From an uncultured Pelagibacteraceae bacterium (GTDB taxonomy: Bacteria > Pseudomonadota > Alphaproteobacteria > Pelagibacterales > Pelagibacteraceae), in the NCBI GenBank assembly GCA_902623495.1, contig CACNTW010000002.1, forward strand, positions 1 through 64,000: DNA of 64,000 bases, written 5' to 3'. How positions within the stretch are numbered: position 1 is the stretch's first letter; each line of letters begins with the position of its first letter. Below, piece by piece: positions 58,321-64,000 of the stretch. Position numbers and translations under genes: made by a program. The notes under the pieces were generated by a model, which searched no databases, had not been told where the DNA came from, and was given only the letters and a program-made list of their open reading frames with translations.

Positions 58321-61300
58321 TATAATTTTGTGGGCATAGGCTTATCTTTATCAATTTTATATTTTTTAATTGCATCTACCGCATGTTTAGAAGCAATTAA
58401 TTGTTCATTAGATAAAATACTTAAGCCATATGCAACTATATGCTCTTTATCGACTTCAAAAAATTTTCTTAGATTTTTTCTTGTATCACTTCTACCAAAT
58501 CCATCTGTACCCAATGAATAAAAGCTTTTATTTATGTAAGGTCTAATTTGGTCAGAATTCATTCTCATGTAATCTGAAGCTGCTAAAATAGGACCTTCGG
58601 TTTTTCCAAGACATTTTTCAACGTAAGAGATTTTTTTCTCTCCTCCTGGATTAAGCAAATTATACCTTTCTGTTTCAAGTCCATCTTTTCTTAATTCATT
58701 AAAACTGGTAACACTCCATACTTCACTATCAACTTGATATTCATTTTGTAAAATTTCTGCTGCTTCAATCATCTCTCTTAAAATTGTTCCTGAACCCAAT
58801 AATTGAATCTTATTTTTTTTATTCTTGCTGAAATCTTTTATTTTATACATCCCTTTTAATATGCCTTCTTCACAATCTTTGGGCATCTCTGGATGAGAAT
58901 AATTTTCATTCATTGTTGTAATATAGTAAAAAATATTTTCATGTTTTTCATGCATTCTTCTTAAACCTTCTTTAAAAATTGTTGCTAATTCATAATGAAA
59001 GGTTGGATCATAAGAAACACAATTTGGAATTGTTGATGCTAATAAATGACTGTGACCATCTTGGTGTTGAAGGCCTTCTCCAGCCAAAGTTGTTCTTCCA
59101 GCTGTAGCTCCAATTAGAAATCCTCTTGTTTGACTATCTCCAGCTGCCCACGCAAAATCGCCAGTTCTTTGAAAACCAAACATAGAATAAAAAAGATAAA
59201 TTGGTATCATTTCTATGTCATGATTTGAATATGATGTTCCTGCAGCTATCCATGATGCCATGGATCCAGCCTCATTTATTCCTTCCTCTAAAACTTGACC
59301 ACTTTTCTCTTCCTTGTAGGAGCTTAATTGAGCTGAGTCCTCTGGCTCATATTTTTGACCTTCATGCGCATATATACCTATTTTTTGGAAAAAACCTTCC
59401 ATGCCAAATGTTCTTGCTTCATCAGGGATTATTGGAACAAGTCTTGAAGCAACATTTTTATCTCTTAACAAATTCGTCAACATCCTAACAAGTGCCATAG
59501 TAGTTGACATTTCTTTTTCACCGGTTGATTTTTTCATAAAGTCAAAAATATCATTACTTGGTGTTTTGATTGGTTTCGAAAAAGACGATCTCTCAGGAAT
59601 ATATCCTCCTAAAGCCAATCTTCTTTTTTTTAAGTATTTTATTTCCTCTGAATTTTCATCAGGTCTAAAGTATTCTATATTTTTGACTTGTTCATCTGTT
59701 AATGGAACATCAAATCTATCTCTATAATATAGCAAATCATCTACACCTAATTTTTTTTGCTGATGGGTTGTATTTATACTTTCACCAGATTTTCCCATAC
59801 CGTATCCTTTGATTGTTTTAGCTAATATGACTGTTGGTCTGTCTTTTGTATTAATAGCTTTATGATAAGCGGCATAAACTTTATGCGGGTCGTGACCGCC
59901 TCTATTTAATTTCCAAATATCGCTATCCGTATAACTTGCAACTAGATTTTTAAGTTCAGGGTATTTCCCAAAGAAGTTATCTCTAACATATAAACCACCT
60001 TTTGCTTTAAAGGCTTGGTATTCTCCATCAACTGCTTCGTTCATTCTTTTTACAAGTAAACCTGATTTATCATTTGCGAGTAAAGGATCCCAATATGATC
60101 CCCAAATGACTTTTATTACATTCCATCCAGCTCCTCTAAAAATTCCTTCTAATTCTTGAATAATTTTACCATTGCCTCTTACTGGACCATCTAATCTTTG
60201 TAGGTTGCAGTTCACAACATAAATCAAGTTATCTAACTTTTCTCTTGCTGCTAAACCAATAGATCCTAGAGCTTCTGGCTCGTCTATTTCACCATCTCCT
60301 AAGAAAGACCAAACTTTTCTATTCTCATCTTTTATTAATTTTCTATTAATAAGATATTTCATAAATCTTGCCTGATAGGTCGCCATCATTGGTCCAAGAC
60401 CCATGGAAACAGTTGGAAACTGCCAAAACTTAGGCATCAGCCATGGATGAGGATAAGATGACAAACCTCCTGGGTAAACTTCCTGTCTGAATCTATCTAA
60501 TTGCTTTTCGTCAAGTCTTCCTTCCAAAAAAGCTCTAGCGTAAATACCTGGCGCTGAATGTCCTTGGAAATAAATTAAATCTCCACCAAATTTATTGCTT
60601 TTAGCTCTCCAAAAATGATTCATTCCTATATCATAAAGAGTTGCTGCTGAAGCAAATGTCCCAATGTGACCTCCTAACGAAGGATCTCTCATGTTGGCTC
60701 TGACAACCATCACTGCTGAATTCCATCGAATTAATGCTCTGATTTTTCTTTCGATATTTTGATCGCCTGGAGATTTTATCTCTTCATCTGCTGGTATAGT
60801 GTTTATGTATGGTGTATTTTGTGTGTAAGGTATATTTGATCCCTCTTTATATGCCTGATCAATTAATTGTTTAATTAAAAAATGAGCTCTCTCAGGTCCT
60901 TCAGAATGTACTACAGCAGACAAAGATTCTAACCATTCTTTTGTCTCTTGAGGATCAATATCATTTTTACTTTCGACTATTTCTAATTTTTCATTATGTT
61001 CTTCTGCTTGTGTATTTTCTACTTTATGTGCACTAGTATCTAAATCAGAATTATTATATCCATTAGAATCTTCTGCTTCCGCAATTATTTTTTCTGTTGC
61101 GGGTGGTATCTTTTCAATAGATTCTTGCTTTTGCTGAGTTCCATTCTCAGAAGATAATGTTAGTATCAAATCTCCTTTAGAAACTTTATCACCTATTTTT
61201 ATGTTAATACTATCTACAACACCCTCAAAAGTAGATGGTACTTCAACACTTGATTTATCACTTTCTAAAGTTATTACAGGGTCATTTTTAGAGATTTTAT

Positions 61301-61379
61301 CTCCTTCTTTTACAAGAATTTCTATGATTTCTACCTCTTCAAAATCTCCAATATCTGGAACTAGTAATTTTTCACTCAT
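58320..61379 (-). CDS. aceE: Pyruvate dehydrogenase E1 (homodimeric AceE type) with N-terminal lipoyl domain
   Basis: 1019 aa. A complete lipoyl domain at about 1-78 (VPDIGDFEEVEI, lipoyl Lys42 in LESDKSS) and an acidic linker to about 142 precede an E1 body that begins IDPQETKEWL, matching the start of E. coli AceE. The TPP motif is GDGEIDE (361-367) to NCNLQ (about 390). FQGHSAPGIYARAFLEGRL and QFPTVSMGLGP are typical. Decarboxylates pyruvate and reductively acetylates lipoate. Fusion of a lipoyl domain to E1 is unusual; no frameshift is needed. Confidence 0.96.
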   Translation of the reverse strand: MSEKLLVPDIGDFEEVEIIEILVKEGDKISKNDPVITLESDKSSVEVPSTFEGVVDSINIKIGDKVSKGDLILTLSSENGTQQKQESIEKIPPATEKIIAEAEDSNGYNNSDLDTSAHKVENTQAEEHNEKLEIVESKNDIDPQETKEWLESLSAVVHSEGPERAHFLIKQLIDQAYKEGSNIPYTQNTPYINTIPADEEIKSPGDQNIERKIRALIRWNSAVMVVRANMRDPSLGGHIGTFASAATLYDIGMNHFWRAKSNKFGGDLIYFQGHSAPGIYARAFLEGRLDEKQLDRFRQEVYPGGLSSYPHPWLMPKFWQFPTVSMGLGPMMATYQARFMKYLINRKLIKDENRKVWSFLGDGEIDEPEALGSIGLAAREKLDNLIYVVNCNLQRLDGPVRGNGKIIQELEGIFRGAGWNVIKVIWGSYWDPLLANDKSGLLVKRMNEAVDGEYQAFKAKGGLYVRDNFFGKYPELKNLVASYTDSDIWKLNRGGHDPHKVYAAYHKAINTKDRPTVILAKTIKGYGMGKSGESINTTHQQKKLGVDDLLYYRDRFDVPLTDEQVKNIEYFRPDENSEEIKYLKKRRLALGGYIPERSSFSKPIKTPSNDIFDFMKKSTGEKEMSTTMALVRMLTNLLRDKNVASRLVPIIPDEARTFGMEGFFQKIGIYAHEGQKYEPEDSAQLSSYKEEKSGQVLEEGINEAGSMASWIAAGTSYSNHDIEMIPIYLFYSMFGFQRTGDFAWAAGDSQTRGFLIGATAGRTTLAGEGLQHQDGHSHLLASTIPNCVSYDPTFHYELATIFKEGLRRMHEKHENIFYYITTMNENYSHPEMPKDCEEGILKGMYKIKDFSKNKKNKIQLLGSGTILREMIEAAEILQNEYQVDSEVWSVTSFNELRKDGLETERYNLLNPGGEKKISYVEKCLGKTEGPILAASDYMRMNSDQIRPYINKSFYSLGTDGFGRSDTRKNLRKFFEVDKEHIVAYGLSILSNEQLIASKHAVDAIKKYKIDKDKPMPTKL

Positions 61380-61490
61380 TTCGCTATTTGTATATATATA
61401 TATTATTTACTTTTAATAGATGTATATTTTTGACCATTATTAAAATTTAGTAAAATTAATAATAAATGTTAAAAGAATAGATTATATTTA

Positions 61491-61567
61491 GCGCCTGTAG
61501 CTCAATTGGATAGAGCGCTTGGCTACGGACCAGGAGGTTCTGGGTTCGACTCCTAGCAGGCGCACCA
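61491..61567 (+). tRNA. tRNA-Arg (ACG)
   Basis: 77-base cloverleaf with encoded CCA. Acceptor GCGCCTG/CAGGCGC, anticodon stem CTTGG/CCAGG with loop CTACGGA (anticodon ACG, read as ICG after deamination), T-arm GGGTTCGACTCC. A small membrane-peptide ORF starts 13 bases downstream on the same strand. Confidence 0.97.
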
Positions 61568-61580
61568 AAAAGAAGGAAAA

Positions 61581-61664
61581 ATGAAAATATCTTTGCAAAA
61601 ATCTGTAATTTATTTTTTTATAATAGTGTTAATAGTATTAATTTTAATAACTTTAATAATTTAA
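61581..61664 (+). CDS. Candidate 27-aa single-pass membrane peptide
   Basis: 27 codons, starting ATG with an AGAAGGA purine run just upstream, and almost wholly hydrophobic from residue 9 on (IYFFIIVLIVLILITLII). Its TAA stop overlaps the ATG of the thioesterase gene (TAATG), an operon-like junction. In AT-rich DNA a short Ile/Leu run can arise by chance, so the ribosome site and stop/start overlap are the evidence. Confidence 0.5.
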   Translation: MKISLQKSVIYFFIIVLIVLILITLII

Positions 61665-62083
61665 TGAAAAAATTTAAACAAATAAGCGTTAAAAAAGGTT
61701 TCATGAGACACAATGGTGGTTTGCTACTTAGAGATATCTCAAAAACTAAATATGAATTTAAAACTAAAATAAAAAAAAACCATCTTAACAGAGCTGGTAT
61801 AACTCATGGTGGGTATATAGCATCAATTATAGATACCGGATGTGGATCTGGAGCCCATAGAATTTCGGGTAATCAGCCTTGTGTAACTATAACACTTAAT
61901 ATTAACTTTATCGGACCTTCAACTATTGGTGATGAAATTTTTGGATATGTAAAAATTAAAAAAAAAACAAAAAGCATGGTTTTTTTAGAGTGCCATTTAA
62001 AATGTAAAGGTAAAATAATTGCATCTGCTACAGGTATCTGGAAAATACTTAAACGTAAGTTACCTCATGCAGGTTTAAGCTAA
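61664..62083 (+). CDS. PaaI-like hotdog thioesterase
   Basis: 139 aa. Single hotdog domain with the signature ITHGGYIASIIDTGCGSGAHR (substrate loop and catalytic acid) and TITLNINFIGPS. Hydrolyses acyl-CoA; substrate unknown. Starts on the stop of the 27-aa ORF, and its end overlaps the convergent permease gene by 4 bases. Confidence 0.87.
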   Translation: MKKFKQISVKKGFMRHNGGLLLRDISKTKYEFKTKIKKNHLNRAGITHGGYIASIIDTGCGSGAHRISGNQPCVTITLNINFIGPSTIGDEIFGYVKIKKKTKSMVFLECHLKCKGKIIASATGIWKILKRKLPHAGLS

Positions 62084-64000
62084 ATTCTTCTTCTCGTATT
62101 TAAATAACCAAAGATTGATAAAAGAATAAGAGCAATAGGATAAATTATTTCTTTTTTTGGTCTATTCTGATTTTCAATTTTAAATTCATTAATAATATCT
62201 CCCATTTCTAGACCAGATTTTTTTGCAATTCCATTCCATTTTAAAGTATCAATTATGGTTTTATTATCTTCTGAAACTAAGCTCATTCCATATTCATCTA
62301 AACTGAAATTTTCATCAAAACTATTTTTTTCTATTACAAATAATTTATATCTTTCACCATACTCTGTTAGTCTAGTAATTTTAATTCTTATCTCTTTATT
62401 ATAATCAAACTGTTTTTTGTTTATTTCTTCAATGCTTAAATAGTTATATTTTGGGTAAAATTTATTTAGAATAAATTCTGGAGATAATAATGATATTGAA
62501 ATTATTAAAAAAATAATAATCTCATACCATCTCAATTTATTTATAAACCAACCTTGAGTAGCAGATGTAAATACTAAAATCCCAATCAATGAGGTGGCTA
62601 TGACCATTAAGCCATGCCATATGCTTTGAATACCAATTAATAATAACTCGCTATTAAATAAGAATACAATAGGAAGTATTCCTGTTCTCAGACTATACCA
62701 AAATGCCTGGGCTCCTGTTCTTAACGGATCTCCACCAGAAATAGCAGCAGCTGCGTAAGATGCTAAGCCAACTGGAGGTGTTACGTCTGCCATTAGGCCA
62801 AAATAGAACACGAATAAATGAACCGCAATTAAAGGAAAAATAAATCCTGATGCATTTCCAACATCCACAAGAACAGTTGCCATCAGAGATGCTACAACTA
62901 CATAGTTTGCGGTAGTTGGTAAACCCATACCCAATAGTAAACACAAAATAATAGTTAAAAATAAGAGAATAATAACATTATCTTTTGCAATCGACTCGAT
63001 TACAATTATTAAATTAGTACTCAAACCTGTAGATCCAACTGCACCAACTATAATACCTGCTGTTGCAATTGCTATTCCAACACTAACCATATTCAAGGCA
63101 CCCTTTTCAAAACCAACAACAGTTTGGTTGTACCAATATATTAAAGCATTCTTAAAGTTCTTTTCTTTAAAAATTTTATTTAAAAGGTTGACTATAATTA
63201 AAGTTATTGTTGCAAAAAAAATAGAGTAAGAAGCTGTAAGCCTCATATAAACTAGTAGATATATAAGAACAAATATTGGAAATAAAAAATGTATTCCTTC
63301 AAAAAATGTTTTTTTCAATTTTGGAATGTCATTTGCATCCATACCTTTTAGATTTAATTTAAGTGCTTCAAGGTGAGATATATAAAATAGTGCGATGTAA
63401 GAAATTATAGCCGGTAAAAAAGCATGTTTGACAACTTCAAAATATGTAACACCGATAAAACTTGCCATTACAAAAGCTGCTGCTCCCATAACAGGAGGCA
63501 TTATTTGACCATTAACTGATGAAGATACTTCAATTGCACCCGCTTTTTCTTTTGAAAAACCTGTCTTTTTCATAATTGGAATTGTAAATGTTCCAGTTGT
63601 AACTGTATTAGCAATTGATGATCCAGAGATTAATCCTGTCATACCGGATCCTAGAATGGCTGCCTTAGCAGGACCACCTCGCATTTTTCCAACCATTGCA
63701 AAAGCTAAATCTAAAAAATATTTACCTCCTCCAGCAGTTTCTAAAAGTGCTCCAAAAAGTACAAAGAGAAATATGAAATCTACAGAAACACCTATCGGAA
63801 TTCCAAAAATTGCTTCTTGATCAAACCATTGAAAACCAACTAACCTTTTTAATGATAATCCGCCATGAGAAATTATATCTGGAGCATATTGACCAAAATA
63901 AGAAAATAACAAAAAACAAACTGCTATAACAACTAATGGAATGCCTATTACTCTACGTGTGGCTTCAAGAAGAATTAATATTCCAATTATTCCAAGTATA
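62080..64000 (-). CDS. TRAP transporter fused permease (TAXI-type), 5' end outside window
   Basis: Partial: the frame stays open to the right edge (reading LLEATRRVIGIPLVVIA before FGQYAP), so at least 640 aa are encoded here and the start lies beyond 64000. A chain of hydrophobic segments is seen, with GSGMTGLISGSSIANTVTTG and LLLGMGLPTTANYVVV, plus a C-terminal soluble domain and one last helix. This is the DctM-like permease half of TAXI TRAP transporters, driven by sodium/proton gradients. Ligand unknown. Confidence 0.88.
   Translation of the reverse strand, partial: ILGIIGILILLEATRRVIGIPLVVIAVCFLLFSYFGQYAPDIISHGGLSLKRLVGFQWFDQEAIFGIPIGVSVDFIFLFVLFGALLETAGGGKYFLDLAFAMVGKMRGGPAKAAILGSGMTGLISGSSIANTVTTGTFTIPIMKKTGFSKEKAGAIEVSSSVNGQIMPPVMGAAAFVMASFIGVTYFEVVKHAFLPAIISYIALFYISHLEALKLNLKGMDANDIPKLKKTFFEGIHFLFPIFVLIYLLVYMRLTASYSIFFATITLIIVNLLNKIFKEKNFKNALIYWYNQTVVGFEKGALNMVSVGIAIATAGIIVGAVGSTGLSTNLIIVIESIAKDNVIILLFLTIILCLLLGMGLPTTANYVVVASLMATVLVDVGNASGFIFPLIAVHLFVFYFGLMADVTPPVGLASYAAAAISGGDPLRTGAQAFWYSLRTGILPIVFLFNSELLLIGIQSIWHGLMVIATSLIGILVFTSATQGWFINKLRWYEIIIFLIISISLLSPEFILNKFYPKYNYLSIEEINKKQFDYNKEIRIKITRLTEYGERYKLFVIEKNSFDENFSLDEYGMSLVSEDNKTIIDTLKWNGIAKKSGLEMGDIINEFKIENQNRPKKEIIYPIALILLSIFGYLNTRRRI

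Noticed and set aside
57941..58339. A 132-codon plus-strand ORF opposite aceF
   Set aside because: Shadow of the lipoyl and linker coding region; no ribosome site and no family motif.
61391..61403. A short TA repeat upstream of aceE
   Set aside because: Simple-sequence run typical of AT-rich intergenic DNA, with no sign of function.

Overview
The window is a strongly AT-rich, very tightly packed alphaproteobacterial chromosome segment. Overlapping start/stop codons (ATGA, TTGA, TAATG), few gaps over 150 bases, low-GC codon use and the gene order all point to the SAR11/Pelagibacterales lineage of marine bacteria. This identification rests on style and synteny, not on a database search. I see no rRNA, insertion sequence, prophage or CRISPR. 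No gene-free stretch exceeds 300 bases; the longest (about 244 bases, 12031-12274) holds regulatory-looking structure.

Layout. 1-4.2 kb: trpB-trpA-accD-folC in the classical alphaproteobacterial order, but with altered signature motifs. 4.2-8 kb: trxA, an exonuclease I, a newly noted 43-residue ORF, a RecB/MGME1-like nuclease and rmuC, sitting where addAB usually lies. 8-12 kb: a histidine block (hisG, an embedded sulfotransferase, hisZ, hisS, tRNA-His), preceded by a His-rich 24-codon ORF. 12.2-16.7 kb: cspA, tRNA-Phe, infA, hisD, a DUF2948-like protein, murA, dcd and two small Lys-rich proteins. 16.8-24.9 kb: tRNA-Thr, a TVP38-type membrane protein, rpmH-rnpA-yidD-yidC, argB, a HAD hydrolase, dapD-dapE, then an HDAC-family deacetylase followed by a SET-domain protein. 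24.9-29 kb: truA-fmt-def and an uncharacterised envelope pair. 29-37.5 kb: aroK-aroB, bolA, a J-domain protein, cobS-cobT, a RegB-like redox kinase and gyrB. 37.7-46.2 kb: tRNA-Ser, lepA, and the translation block pheT-pheS-rplT-rpmI-infC-thrS. 46.2-55 kb: a glycosyltransferase, a hydrolase, gltB-gltD and uppP. 55-64 kb: a DMT transporter, a GBBH-like dioxygenase, aceF-aceE (with an extra lipoyl domain fused to E1), tRNA-Arg, a 27-residue membrane peptide, a hotdog thioesterase and a TRAP-type permease that runs off the right edge.

The genes form a mostly housekeeping set: amino-acid synthesis (Trp, His, Lys/DAP, Arg, aromatic, Glu), translation, cell wall, DNA repair and central carbon entry. 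The observations most worth following are the His-rich leader-like ORF ahead of tRNA-His/hisS; the lipoyl-E1 fusion; the HDAC-SET pair; the 43-residue ORF locked between two nuclease genes; the altered TrpB active site; the sulfotransferase inside the his operon; and CobS/CobT beside a J-domain protein and BolA. The altered motifs may simply be normal for this lineage; I could not test that.
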